NCBI GenBank assembly: GCA_965232815.1
Contig: OZ247427.1
Coordinates: forward strand, 2,232,001 to 2,296,000
Reading direction: 5' to 3'
Source: Bin87 sp026710825
GTDB taxonomy: Bacteria > Chloroflexota > Dehalococcoidia > Lucifugimonadales > UBA3495
DNA: 64,000 nucleotides
Shown piece by piece: positions 1-8,401 of the stretch; positions within the stretch are counted from its first letter, which is position 1, and each line of letters opens with the position of its first letter. A program made the position numbers and the translations under genes. The notes beneath the pieces were generated by a model, which did no database searches, was not told the DNA's origin, and saw only the letters and a program-made list of their open reading frames with translations.

Positions 1-1917
1 ACGGTGCAGAAGCCCCTGCCCTTTCCCGAACTGGAGCAGGAACGAGAGCGCGCCGAACGGGTCAAGCAGGACACGCCGGTGCTGGTCATCCTGGGCAACC
101 CGCCCTACAACGGCTTTGCCGGCATGGCCGTAGACGAGGAACGCGAACTGTCCCAGGCCTACCGCACCACCAGGCAGGTACGGCGTCCCGAAGGCCAGGG
201 GCTGAATGACCTCTACGTGCGCTTCTTCCGCATGGCCGAGCGACGCATCGCGGAGAAGACCGGCCAGGGCGTGGTGTGCTTCATCTCCAACTACTCTTGG
301 CTGGACGGTCTCTCCTTCACCGGCATGCGCGAACGCTACCTGGAGGCCTTCGACGCCATCCGCATCGACAATCTGCACGGCGACCGCATCATTTCAGAGT
401 ACGCGCCTGACGGGCACACCAGCGAAACGGTCTTCGCATTGCAGGGGCAATCTCCCGGCATCAAGGTCGGCACGAGCATCACGCTGCTATCCAAGTCATC
501 GGCGGCCGAATCAAAGGACAAACGCATCCTGTACCGTGACTTCCATCAGGCGCGGGCGGACGAAAGGCGTATGGCTTTGCTGCGAAGTCTTGAGGCCCCC
601 GACATTGATTCAGGCTATTCGCCAATGAACTGCAACCTTTCCCTGGGTTTGCCGTTCAAACCCATGGCGGTCAGCGACGGTTGGCAGGACTGGCCATCGC
701 TGCCGGATTTGTTCCCGACGTCATTCCCGGGCGTGAAAACCAGCCGCGACGGTTTCTTGGTCGACGTTGACCTCGACCACCTGCAGCATCGAGTCGCTGA
801 CTACTTCAACGCCGACCTGGGCCACGAAGAGATCACGCGCCGCTATCCCGGCGTGATGAAGCCCACCGCACGGTTCAACGCCCGCACCGTCCGCGACCAG
901 TTGGTTAAGTGCGGCGGGCCGGCCGAGGACGGTTTCGTCCGCTATGCCTACCGTCCGTTCGACAACCGCTGGCTCTACTGGGACGCCGATGGCACGCTGC
1001 TGGATCGCCCCCGCGCCGATTACAAGCCGCACGTTTTCGAGGGGAACTTGTGGCTGGTGGCCCAGCATAAACCGCGTAGGGAATGGGGATCAGCGCAAGT
1101 CATCACCCATATGGGTTGCATTGACCTGATGGACCGCAGCGCCACCTGCACCCCAATGTGGCTTTTGGACGACGGCCTCGACATCGACGGTACTGACTCG
1201 CAACACCGCCCCAACCTGTCGCTCGCCGCGCAACACTATCTGGGACGCCTGGGGTTGGGCGCTGAGGACCTGTTCCACCACGTCATCGCCACGCTGCACG
1301 ATCCCGAGTACCGCACCACCAACGCCGGCGCCCTGCGCATGGAGTGGCCACGCATCCCGCTGCCCGGCTGGCCCGACGGCGACGCTCACGGCGCGGCTGA
1401 TGCACTGGCGGAATCGGCGGCGCGAGGCCGGCAGTTGGCCGCCCTGCTGGACTCCGATACCCCCGTCGCCGGCGTGACCACCGGCGCGCTGCGTCCCGAA
1501 CTCGCCGCCATCGCCGTGCCCACGACGACGGACGGCGGCAACATGGCGGGCGAGGACTTCGTGGTGTCCGCCGGCTGGGGACACTTCGGCACGGGCGATG
1601 CCGTCATGCCTGGCCAGGGCAGAATCGTGGAACGCGACTACACGGACAAGGAACGAGCCGAGCTGACCGACGCCATCCCGACGCTGCACGACACCACCTA
1701 CGACGTGTATCTGAACGACCGTGCCTACTGGCGCAACGTCCCCGCCGCCGTCTGGAACTACCAGCTCGGGGGCTACCAGGTTCTCAAGAAGTGGCTGTCC
1801 TACCGCGAGAGCAAGGTGCTGAGCCGCCCTTTGTTGCCGGAAGAAGTTCAACACTTTACGGACACGGCGCGACGGATCGCTGCGATCCTAAAGGTGACGA
1901 AACAGCTTCAGAACTGA
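1..1917 (+). CDS. Type ISP restriction-modification enzyme, C-terminal part (5' partial)
   Basis: The frame is open to the left edge, so only the C-terminal 638 or so residues are visible. Near residue 32 (counting from the GTG at base 4) is GNPPYNGFAG, the NPPY motif IV of N6-adenine DNA methyltransferases. The later YRPFDNRWLYWD and PRREWGSAQ stretches resemble the C-terminal target-recognition part of type ISP single-chain restriction-modification enzymes. In that family a nuclease/helicase half precedes the methyltransferase, and would lie left of this window. The protein would methylate host DNA and cut unmodified DNA. It opens a defence-type island with damaged genes downstream. An alternative is a stand-alone methyltransferase of the same family. 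Confidence 0.85.
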   Translation, partial: TVQKPLPFPELEQERERAERVKQDTPVLVILGNPPYNGFAGMAVDEERELSQAYRTTRQVRRPEGQGLNDLYVRFFRMAERRIAEKTGQGVVCFISNYSWLDGLSFTGMRERYLEAFDAIRIDNLHGDRIISEYAPDGHTSETVFALQGQSPGIKVGTSITLLSKSSAAESKDKRILYRDFHQARADERRMALLRSLEAPDIDSGYSPMNCNLSLGLPFKPMAVSDGWQDWPSLPDLFPTSFPGVKTSRDGFLVDVDLDHLQHRVADYFNADLGHEEITRRYPGVMKPTARFNARTVRDQLVKCGGPAEDGFVRYAYRPFDNRWLYWDADGTLLDRPRADYKPHVFEGNLWLVAQHKPRREWGSAQVITHMGCIDLMDRSATCTPMWLLDDGLDIDGTDSQHRPNLSLAAQHYLGRLGLGAEDLFHHVIATLHDPEYRTTNAGALRMEWPRIPLPGWPDGDAHGAADALAESAARGRQLAALLDSDTPVAGVTTGALRPELAAIAVPTTTDGGNMAGEDFVVSAGWGHFGTGDAVMPGQGRIVERDYTDKERAELTDAIPTLHDTTYDVYLNDRAYWRNVPAAVWNYQLGGYQVLKKWLSYRESKVLSRPLLPEEVQHFTDTARRIAAILKVTKQLQN

Positions 1918-1930
1918 GGACGGCTCAAGA

Positions 1931-2604
1931 ATGATCTACGATGTACAGAGACTGGTGAAGAACTGTCTCACGGCGTTGCCCGTGGCCTGTGAAGGCGTTT
2001 CAATCGAGGCTTTGGAAAACCGCATACCGACAGACCTCCTCGGAGGGCGTCAGCCTACTTTTCGTTTAGAGGGTGTTCTCCGGCCGGCTGGTTGGTACCA
2101 GCGCCACCATGGACTACTGGGTGGTGGATTGGAGCTTCAGGCCAGAAGGTGCTACTGCACCGCGGAAGCCAGACAGGGGAAGCCAGACAGGCTTGTCAGG
2201 ATCGCAAGAGCATCCCTGCATCGAGTGCGTTGCCGGAAATCACCACAGACTACGAAACCAACCTGCAGGCGGCCTTCTGGAATTGGGTATGCAATCGGCA
2301 GGCGGGCGACAACCCACGAGGCGACTTCATTCGGGACACCAGGGATCTGCTGAGGGTAGGCAGAGATTCACCGGACGAAGTGCTCGAGAGCGCCTGCGCA
2401 AAGGCAATCGAAAAGTACCTCACCCTCCGCACCCGCTGGGCGGCTGAGGTTGGTGTCCATCCCTGGGACTGTACCCCGCTTGACGGCAAAGCGAAGATCA
2501 AGGGATCTGGATGGTACTACTGCTGCTCGCAGTGCGACAACTGCGACTGCGACGGCGTGAGCGGGTGCAATTGTGGCTGCAATAACTGCTCAACTGAAGA
2601 ATGA
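1931..2604 (+). pseudogene. Degenerate gene with Cys-rich C-terminus, probably frameshifted by a 14-bp duplication
   Basis: The reading frame starting at ATG 1931 lies 13 bases after the restriction enzyme, behind a GAGGA. It looks coding only at first. From about 2230 a different frame gives a convincing domain (WVCNRQAGDNPRGDF, then DTRDLLRVG), loosely like the small YozE/SAM-like domains, and ends with nine cysteines in about 26 residues (2515-2595). Between the two frames sits an exact tandem duplication of ggaagccagacagg at 2164-2177 and 2178-2191. Removing 14 bases would place both parts in one frame of about 220 codons. If translated as it stands, the 3' part might start at TTG 2230. 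Function unknown; the joining is inference. Confidence 0.35.
2164..2191. repeat. 14-bp perfect tandem duplication
   Basis: The 14-mer ggaagccagacagg occurs twice head to tail. Its length is not a multiple of three, and the duplication lies at the point where the coding frame appears to change in the surrounding damaged gene. Confidence 0.85.
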
Positions 2605-2658
2605 ATCAACCCACCTTGAAGAGAACGACGCGGACCACTCGGATACGCGCGAGGCTTC

Positions 2659-3410
2659 ATGCAATATCACCTGGACCTGTTTACTCCTGAGACATGGCAG
2701 GCCTTCACAGAAGCTGGAGCAGCATGCACAGGCGCGGAGCCCGACTACGACGCGTAGCCCGACTACGACGCGTAGCCAACGAACGAGTCAAACCGGGAGA
2801 CATCCTCCTCTGCTACATGACGCGCGTATCCCGCTGGTGCGGTGTGCTGGAAGTCGAATCCGGACCTTTCGAAGACGATACTCCGAAGTTTGGCGCCACT
2901 GACCCGTACCCAATCCGGTTCAACGTCAAACCAGTCGTCATCTTGAACACGGAGTCGGCGGTACCCATACGAGACCCACAGGTCTGGCCGGCTTTAACCA
3001 TCACCAACCGGCTCGAGCCTGGCAACCCTTACTGGACAGGATTCTTCAGGCAATCCCTGAATACCTTCGACGACGACGACGGGAGTTTCCTGGTGGATCT
3101 TCTCAAAAGACAGCAGTCAGGCCCGGAAGCGTACCCGCTCACCGACCAAGACCGGCGTCGGCTCAACCGGAGGCAGAGAGTCCGTACACTGACAGGAGAG
3201 GTTGATGTCAGCATCCCAGACGCTGAGGATGAAGAACTCTCACCTGAATCGAGAAACGCAGAATCGGACCAACGGACCAACTACCAGGAATCCATCCAAT
3301 ACCAAGCGAAAGTAGCCCAAATCGGCGTCGAAATGGGATTCCATGTCTGGGTGCCGAGAAGCGACAAAGTGCGGGTCATGGAACTCCTCCAGCCGGCAGC
3401 ACATGAATAG
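2659..3410 (+). pseudogene. EVE/PUA-like domain restriction protein, frameshifted and C-terminally truncated
   Basis: ATG 2659 opens MQYHLDLFTPETWQAFTEAG, which looks like the genuine N-terminus of an EVE-like domain. That frame hits TAG at 2755. The rest of the domain continues in another frame from about 2770 (NERVKPGDILLCYMTRVSRW, then WCGVLEVES). The switch falls in or beside an 18-bp tandem duplication at 2740-2775. The frame closes at 3410 after GVEMGFHVWVPRSDKVRVME. From memory of relatives, this begins a nuclease-like domain that should run roughly another hundred residues. The downstream-frame ATG at 2694 would give a 238-residue protein with a nonsense N-terminus. EVE domains read modified bases, and such fusions are restriction factors. 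A sequencing error could cause the frameshift, but not easily the missing C-terminus. Confidence 0.65.
2740..2775. repeat. 18-bp perfect tandem duplication
   Basis: cccgactacgacgcgtag is present at 2740-2757 and again at 2758-2775. Each copy carries an in-frame TAG for the frame that begins at 2659. The copies coincide with the frame change in the damaged EVE-domain gene. Confidence 0.85.
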
Positions 3411-4005
3411 AGCCTACGGTGGCAATCTCGTTGGCCCGGCATCAACGCTCGTTGCGAAAAACCCGTTGTCGTCCACCCCCCGAAAAACCGGCTTTGCCTA
3501 AAAAGTCTGCGCGACGGGTCAGTTTTCGGACAAGTTTGAGACTTTTTGGGCAGAGGCAATCTTCGTGAACTCGACTGTGAGACCGAGACTGTAGATCGAC
3601 CGTATCAGAACATACAAATTGTTCGCGAGAAGTTTGCAGAGCACCGCGTTGGCCTGACTTGACGGACGAGCCGGGAAACAGGGCAGGGATGTGTTGGTGA
3701 TGCCTGAGGTGGCGGAGGACCAAAAACGGTAAAGCCCCACCCCTGACATTGTTACCCTGCGTCGGGGAGACCTGCTCAACCGCGGGTCTCCCCGATTTGC
3801 TGTGAGAGCCACCGAGGTTCTCAAAATCGCGGATTCGTCGGGTTTCAGGAACCGTCTCACGTTGGGAGCGAGAATCGCTCAGTGCCATCTGCCCACGGAA
3901 GGGACTGGTTGGTCACACCCATACGGCCTATGGGCCCCGGTCGGTCTTCTCAATGGCAGATGGCGTACTCCATTGTATTGCGATCGTCCACAATCGTTTT
4001 GCCTG
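3411..4005. other. Intergenic region with dispersed repeat, no convincing gene
   Basis: I see no gene with family features here on either strand. Bases about 3431-3485 repeat, with a few changes, the sequence at about 7687-7745 (shared words include caacgctcgttg and gtcgtccaccccccgaaaaa). A strong stem-loop lies at 3762-3795. The open frames in this stretch are low-complexity or antisense-like and were not accepted. Confidence 0.6.
3762..3795. terminator. Perfect 11-bp stem-loop, possible terminator
   Basis: tcggggagacc at 3762-3772 pairs exactly with ggtctccccga at 3785-3795 across a 12-base loop. Only a short T run (3796-3798) follows on the plus strand, so rho-independent termination is possible but not certain. 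Confidence 0.45.
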
Positions 4006-4034
4006 TTGACGAAGAGGTCGCCCCGGCATAGAAT
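4006..4034 (+). promoter_or_regulatory. Sigma-70-type promoter for the HTH/ImmA module
   Basis: TTGACG at 4006-4011 and TAGAAT at 4029-4034 are separated by exactly 17 bases, close to the housekeeping consensus. Transcription would start near 4041, about 60 bases before the first gene of the module. Confidence 0.6.
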
Positions 4035-4061
4035 TGGGCATAATATTGTTGCTCTTGGTAA

Positions 4062-4081
4062 AGCCTTGAACTCTCAAGGCT
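4062..4081. promoter_or_regulatory. Perfect palindrome in the 5' leader, candidate operator
   Basis: AGCCTTGA, four bases, then TCAAGGCT form a perfect 8-bp inverted repeat between the predicted transcription start and the first gene. Because the second gene encodes an HTH protein, autoregulation through this site is a reasonable guess. It could also fold as an RNA hairpin. Confidence 0.45.
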
Positions 4082-4101
4082 GACGCATAACGGAGTGGTT
4101 T

Positions 4102-4683
4102 ATGGTACCAGCCCGAATTGAAATCGAGATGGACGACGCCTGCGCGATTTTGGACCCGTTCCTGCCGCGGTGCGTGGACATCCTATTGGACTTTATGGAT
4201 AAGGTTAACTCCCCACAAATGGCCTCCCTGCGCGGTTCCATGGGACGCCGCACGTTCTGCTCGTTGCTGGCCGATGATTTTTATTCCCAAATGGAGCAGG
4301 CACCAGAGCACGGAGTCCGTTTCGAGCGTCGTCAAGACAAAGGCCAGCATTTCATTGTGTTTCAGGATCTTCTGGCCCTTCGAGTCAAACAGATTGGCAG
4401 GCAATATCTTTCATGGAATCTGCCGACCACCCATTCGCTGCGGTGGAACCTCGGGTTGCCGTCTCCAGAGATCGGCCCGCTTCCTACGCTGGAATTGGGG
4501 TACCATCTGGACGCCCTGATGAATGGCTACCGCGGCATCCACCTCTTGCAGCGGTTCGAGAAAGTCGTGGATTGGCGTCAGCAGATTTACGGTGTCCAAA
4601 CCGATGCCTTCGACACCGAGCAACCGCGACTGCATGGCTTGGGCGGCAGCCGTAAGGTATACCGGTATAGACCGATCCGCTAA
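4102..4683 (+). CDS. Hypothetical protein, first gene of HTH/ImmA-IrrE module
   Basis: A 193-residue protein that I do not recognise. It has no signal peptide or membrane segment, a mixed acidic/hydrophobic N-terminus (CAILDPFLPRCVDILLDFMD) and a basic C-terminus. The start is supported by GGAG at 4092-4095, six bases before the ATG. It is followed 11 bases later by an HTH/metallopeptidase gene. A dedicated promoter and palindrome lie upstream, so the two genes look like one transcription unit. In comparable two-gene loci the small protein is a toxin or a substrate of the peptidase; applying that here is inference. Confidence 0.7.
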   Translation: MVPARIEIEMDDACAILDPFLPRCVDILLDFMDKVNSPQMASLRGSMGRRTFCSLLADDFYSQMEQAPEHGVRFERRQDKGQHFIVFQDLLALRVKQIGRQYLSWNLPTTHSLRWNLGLPSPEIGPLPTLELGYHLDALMNGYRGIHLLQRFEKVVDWRQQIYGVQTDAFDTEQPRLHGLGGSRKVYRYRPIR

Positions 4684-4694
4684 CACTGGATGCG

Positions 4695-6056
4695 ATGATG
4701 ACTTCGAAAAGCGTCAACCCTCAACTGATCCAATTGGCTCGACAATCGCGTGGCCTGACCCAAACCGCGCTCGCTGCAGGTATTGCGGTGGGCCAGTCCA
4801 TGATCGCCAGGTACGAATCTGGCGTGAAGGATGTGCCGCTCGACCACCTCAACAGGTTGTCCGAGGTTCTGGATTATCCGGTTCGTTTTTTCACTCGCCC
4901 GATGGGCCGGGCCGGGTCTGGAAGTGAGATATTCCACCGCAAGCGAGCCCGGGTCCCCGCCAATGTCCTGGGGCGCAACTACGCAGACGCCACGATCCGG
5001 CGGATGGAGATCGACGCCCTGAGAGAATCTCTGGATGGGGTGTTCCCCTTCCCACCTTTTCCTTTCTATCCAATCGAGGAATTCGAGTACGACGCCGAGA
5101 AAATCGCCCGAACAGTCCGCGCTGCGTGGCGACTGCCGGACGGTCCGGTCTTCAACGTCACCAGGACGGTTGAGGAAAATGGCGGCATCGTTGTGGCTCA
5201 CAAGTTCGACTCACGTATCGACGGCTTCGGCTGCCGCACGCTGGGGCTTCCACCGGTCTTTCACCTCAACCGCGACCTCCCGCCAGACCGTTGGCGTTGG
5301 ACGCTGGCCCACGAGATCGGCCACATGGTGATGCACGTCGAAGCGGGCCAGCCCCATAATGAGGCGGAAGACCAAGCGCACCGGTTCGCGGCAGAGTTTC
5401 TTTGCCCTGCATACCAGATAGAGCCGCAATTACGGGGGCTGAACATGGGAAAGTTGGCCCCATTGAAAATGCAGTGGAAAGTATCCATGGCAGCGTTGGT
5501 CAAAAGAGCCAACGACGTGGGAACCATCGACGCCAAGCAGTACAAATCGCTGATGGTGCGGTTATCCCAACAAGGGTACCGAACCCGGGAGCCCTCCAAT
5601 CTGGACCCACCAGAAGAACGCCCTACCTTACTGTTCGATCTGGCTCAGTATTTTGAGCAAAGCATGGAGTTCTCTCGCTCTGAAGTGCTGGCGCTGCTCA
5701 ACATCGGCGAGACCGATTTCTGGACCTACTACCGGGACCCGGACGACATTTTCGGCGACATTATGGGGCAACCGTCCCAAGGACAAGGAGACAACGACGT
5801 GTCCGAACAGGTAGCGCATTTGCGCCTGCACGCAGGAGCCCCACCGGTTCACCGCCAACTGGGATGCGCTCCTGAGGATGTGGGACGAGACCAAAAGTTG
5901 CTGGACGCTCTCCATCTTTTGCAGATGGAGAACATATTACCGGAGCGGTTGGTGGAAGCCAGCGAGGAACGGGTACGCTCCAGAATTGAGACCACCCATA
6001 ATAGGCAACGTTTCACCGACGACCTGGATAGGCTCTACGGTTCCGATTATCAGTGA
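4695..6056 (+). CDS. XRE-family HTH / ImmA-IrrE metallopeptidase protein
   Basis: The N-terminal residues 7-66 form an XRE helix-turn-helix (SRGLTQTALAAGIAVGQSMI, then ARYESGVKDVPLDHL). Residues about 150-280 are an ImmA/IrrE zinc peptidase domain with HEIGH at 206-210 and a downstream glutamate in QAHRFAAEFLCP. Such proteins bind DNA and are often regulators cleaved or released under stress, or antitoxins of two-gene modules. The length of 453 residues is greater than the roughly 350-390 usual for this architecture. The extra C-terminal part (about 365-453) has no recognisable domain. The gene lies 11 bases behind the 193-residue gene and probably shares its promoter. ATG 4698 is an equally possible start. 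Confidence 0.85.
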   Translation: MMTSKSVNPQLIQLARQSRGLTQTALAAGIAVGQSMIARYESGVKDVPLDHLNRLSEVLDYPVRFFTRPMGRAGSGSEIFHRKRARVPANVLGRNYADATIRRMEIDALRESLDGVFPFPPFPFYPIEEFEYDAEKIARTVRAAWRLPDGPVFNVTRTVEENGGIVVAHKFDSRIDGFGCRTLGLPPVFHLNRDLPPDRWRWTLAHEIGHMVMHVEAGQPHNEAEDQAHRFAAEFLCPAYQIEPQLRGLNMGKLAPLKMQWKVSMAALVKRANDVGTIDAKQYKSLMVRLSQQGYRTREPSNLDPPEERPTLLFDLAQYFEQSMEFSRSEVLALLNIGETDFWTYYRDPDDIFGDIMGQPSQGQGDNDVSEQVAHLRLHAGAPPVHRQLGCAPEDVGRDQKLLDALHLLQMENILPERLVEASEERVRSRIETTHNRQRFTDDLDRLYGSDYQ

Positions 6057-6321
6057 TAAGGCAGACGTCACCCCGCCGTCATAATCGGTCCCAAATCGGT
6101 GGAGGCGGGCCTTCAACCGACTGGGACCAAGCCTTGGTTACAGCGAGAACGGAAACCATGTTGAGTGATTGAAGGCGGAACTATCTGCCCGCACTGCATA
6201 CGCAATTTTCAATTGCCATCCTCGCCGAGGACCCTCTTGGAGTTATGGATGAGTCGCCACCGTGAGGCGCGGGATCCGTCGGTGACCGACCGTAGGGCTG
6301 CTGTTTCATGAGAGAGGTGTT

Positions 6322-7239
6322 ATGTACAACCTTTTGGTGGTGAACTACGACGACGCCCCCAACTACTGGGAGAACAATGCCACGCGATGGGTACGGGCAT
6401 TGCCACAGGGATGGGGACTCAATCGCATGCCGGGACGAGAGCGATGGGACGAGCTACGGAAACGTCCCTGTCTCTTTACATACGAACTCAAACCGCCCGC
6501 GGTTGTAGGGCATATCGGCGAAATCGTAGATGTGGACTTTCCAGATATCAAGTACGAATTGGAAGACAGTATTGAAATCAGTCGCGACTGTCTCCGCGAC
6601 CTTGGCTTCAAAACCGGTGATGAACATAGAACGCAATGGATCGAGAAAGAGGATGTTGACCTGTACAAAGTCGTAACCAAATGGCGACGGGAGGAATGTA
6701 ACGTCCGCCCCTTGCCCACAGAAGCAGAAAAGAGGCGGGTATGGGGGAACGATTACCTGTGGAAGCCTCGGTTGTTTTTGAGCCACCGTGCAGCATATCG
6801 CAGCAAAGTTTCGCAAGTGAAAGTGCTGCTGGAGCATGCAGGAGGCGCCTGCTTCGTCGCTCACGATGACATTGAGCCCGGCTCCATCTGGCATGACGAG
6901 ATCATCCACGCCTTGGATACCATGCAGGTATTCATCGGATTCATAACCGACGATTTCCATACAGGAGGTTGGCCCGACCAAGAAGTCGGGTATGCACACC
7001 AGAGGGGAATCCCGAAAGTCTTCCTGAAGTTAGGACAATGCGATCCTAGAGGCGCGGTGGCTATTGAACAGGCATTGTCTGCGAACTGGAATAACGCAGT
7101 TGCTAAACTGATCCTACATTTGCGCGAGAGCGGACTCATGCCCAAACAAGGGCCAGCATGGCCTTTGCCGAAAGACGAGGATCGCCTGCCGTGGGAACCC
7201 TATATTGACGAGCACGGGTCCTTCCACCCTCCTGCATAG
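6322..7239 (+). CDS. TIR-domain protein with novel N-terminal region
   Basis: The C-terminal half (about residues 148-275) is TIR-like. It begins with RLFLSHR, continues through FVAHDDIEPGSIWHDEIIHA and VFIGFITDDF, and contains W217-P-D-Q-E221, the WxxxE pattern that carries the catalytic glutamate in NAD-cleaving TIR enzymes. The first 140 residues match no family I know. There is no signal peptide. Bacterial TIR proteins commonly act in antiphage defence by cleaving NAD or making nucleotide signals. The location beside restriction genes fits, but no Thoeris-type partner is seen. The ATG 6322 is preceded by GAGAGG. It stands alone, 265 bases after the HTH/ImmA gene. Confidence 0.75.
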   Translation: MYNLLVVNYDDAPNYWENNATRWVRALPQGWGLNRMPGRERWDELRKRPCLFTYELKPPAVVGHIGEIVDVDFPDIKYELEDSIEISRDCLRDLGFKTGDEHRTQWIEKEDVDLYKVVTKWRREECNVRPLPTEAEKRRVWGNDYLWKPRLFLSHRAAYRSKVSQVKVLLEHAGGACFVAHDDIEPGSIWHDEIIHALDTMQVFIGFITDDFHTGGWPDQEVGYAHQRGIPKVFLKLGQCDPRGAVAIEQALSANWNNAVAKLILHLRESGLMPKQGPAWPLPKDEDRLPWEPYIDEHGSFHPPA

Positions 7240-7505
7240 AACGACGACTACTGCCTGATGGTTACGCCTAGACCAACATCCGAAGTGCGGCGTGCGGATG
7301 GCCGGCGACCAACCTGCGGCGATCTAATCGGCCCGCTCGCAACTCGACGGCCGATGATGTTGTGGGTCATCGTCACCCTGTCCCCAAATCGGGTGAACTG
7401 TCCGAAAATTGCTATTACGGGACAAAGCCTGTGAGCGCACGATTTCTGATATGAAAGACCTGCGGTACTTTTTGGGCAGAACGAGACTTTATAGGCAAGG
7501 CCTGA

Positions 7506-7895
7506 AAAACCCCCTTCGAGGCCCTCAAAACGCCGGTTGAGGCCCCGAAAAACGCCGGTTGAGATCGCCCAAATCCGCGATTTCGTCGTCTGTCCCGGCG
7601 CTGGACATCGCGCTCATCCGGGCGACTGGCGGCAGGTGGTCCGATCCTCTTCACTCCAATCCTCCTCATCTTTGACCGGGTACCGGTGGGCCCGGCGTCA
7701 ACGCTCGTTGCCCAAAATCCGTCGTCGTCCACCCCCCGAAAAACCCCCGTCGAGGCCCTGAAAACGCCGGTCGAGACCCTGAAAAACGCCGGTTGAGATC
7801 GCCCAAGTCCGCGATTATTGTCGTCTGTCCCGGCGCTGGACATCGCGCTCACCCGGGCGAGTTGCGGCCGCTGGTCCGGTTTTCCTCATCTCCAA
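7506..7895. repeat. Duplicated block of short tandem units plus unique arm
   Basis: Two direct copies, at about 7506-7670 and 7737-7895, each contain three 21-22-base units followed by a shared arm (common words include cgtctgtcccggcgctgg and acatcgcgctca). The 3431-3485 repeat resembles the segment between them. The copies differ by point changes, so the duplication is not very recent. Confidence 0.6.
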
Positions 7896-7984
7896 TGAAA
7901 CGGGAATCCGGTCAGTCCCAATCGCAGCATGCCTCACCCCTGCGCCTGCCGGTGGCGGCGCCGAAACGAATCATCCCCGCGCGC

Positions 7985-8010
7985 GTAGGGGCAAATAATC
8001 ATTCGCCCTT
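7985..8010. repeat. Imperfect palindromic dispersed element
   Basis: gtaggggcaaataatcattc followed by gcccttac is an imperfect inverted repeat. It is closely related to the element at 18336-18361 and looks like one member of a short extragenic palindrome family. Confidence 0.5.
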
Positions 8011-8134
8011 ACACCGTCGCCAATACAATGTCCGGCGTGCCAAGCGCCGGAAACGCCAAATACCTACCCCTGACAGCCCCGAGGTTTGCCGTCGCATTGA
8101 CACCGTGGTACCGCCAGCACATAATCTAGCCGCC

Positions 8135-8386
8135 ATGCGTTTTGATGTTCGATTGTTTGCCCTGTATCGTGAGCGGGCCGGGGCGTCGTTGGTGACGGTG
8201 GATTTGCCCGACGGCGCATCGGTTGGAGACCTCACGTCGGCAGTGCGGGTTGACTATCCGCGGCTGGCGCCGCCTGAGGTTCGGATCGTGGTGGCAGTGA
8301 ACGCAGAATACGCGGATGATGACCAGTTGCTTCAACCGGGCGACGAGGTTTGCCTGATCCCTCCCGTAAGCGGAGGACGCGGTTAG
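8135..8386 (+). CDS. moaD: MoaD/ThiS-family sulfur carrier protein (molybdopterin synthase small subunit)
   Basis: This 83-residue protein has the ubiquitin-like MoaD pattern: VRLFALYRERAG at the start, DLPDGASVGDL, then VAVNAEYADDDQLLQPGDEV and a PPVSGG end. It carries sulfur as a C-terminal thiocarboxylate for molybdopterin synthesis, with MoaE encoded 15 bases downstream. The frame is open upstream to 7793, but ATG 8135 gives the normal family length. Oddity: the chain ends GGRG rather than the expected terminal GG, so either two residues are removed after translation or this copy is atypical. Confidence 0.85.
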   Translation: MRFDVRLFALYRERAGASLVTVDLPDGASVGDLTSAVRVDYPRLAPPEVRIVVAVNAEYADDDQLLQPGDEVCLIPPVSGGRG

Positions 8387-8401
8387 CGGAGGTTGCTAAC
8401 G

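Larger units (their letters stand above)
7240..8134. other. 895-base repeat-rich intergenic region
   Basis: No supported gene. It holds two copies of a block of tandem 21-22-base units (about 7506-7565 and 7737-7800; units such as aaaacgccggttgaggcccc). Each block is followed by a near-identical stretch of about 100 bases (7559-7670 and 7794-7895). The repeat shared with 3431-3485 lies at 7687-7745, and a palindromic element is at 7985-8010. A minus-strand frame of 145 codons across 7415-7852 only translates the repeats. Confidence 0.6.

Noticed and set aside
2573..2902. Plus-strand ORF of 109 codons
   Set aside because: It is a third frame over the damaged EVE-domain gene. The real coding signal is in the other two frames.
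3442..3888. Minus-strand ORF of 148 codons
   Set aside because: It has no recognisable domain, overlaps a dispersed repeat and a hairpin, and competes with another equally weak frame on the same strand.
3802..4083. Plus-strand ORF of 93 codons before the HTH/ImmA module
   Set aside because: It covers the promoter and palindrome of that module and shows no protein features.
7415..7852. Minus-strand 145-codon ORF with repeated FRASTGVF units
   Set aside because: It only translates the tandem DNA repeats. There is no start signal and no conserved domain.
7506..7895. CRISPR array
   Set aside because: Units are 21-22 bases with no constant spacer length or unique spacers, and no cas gene is nearby.
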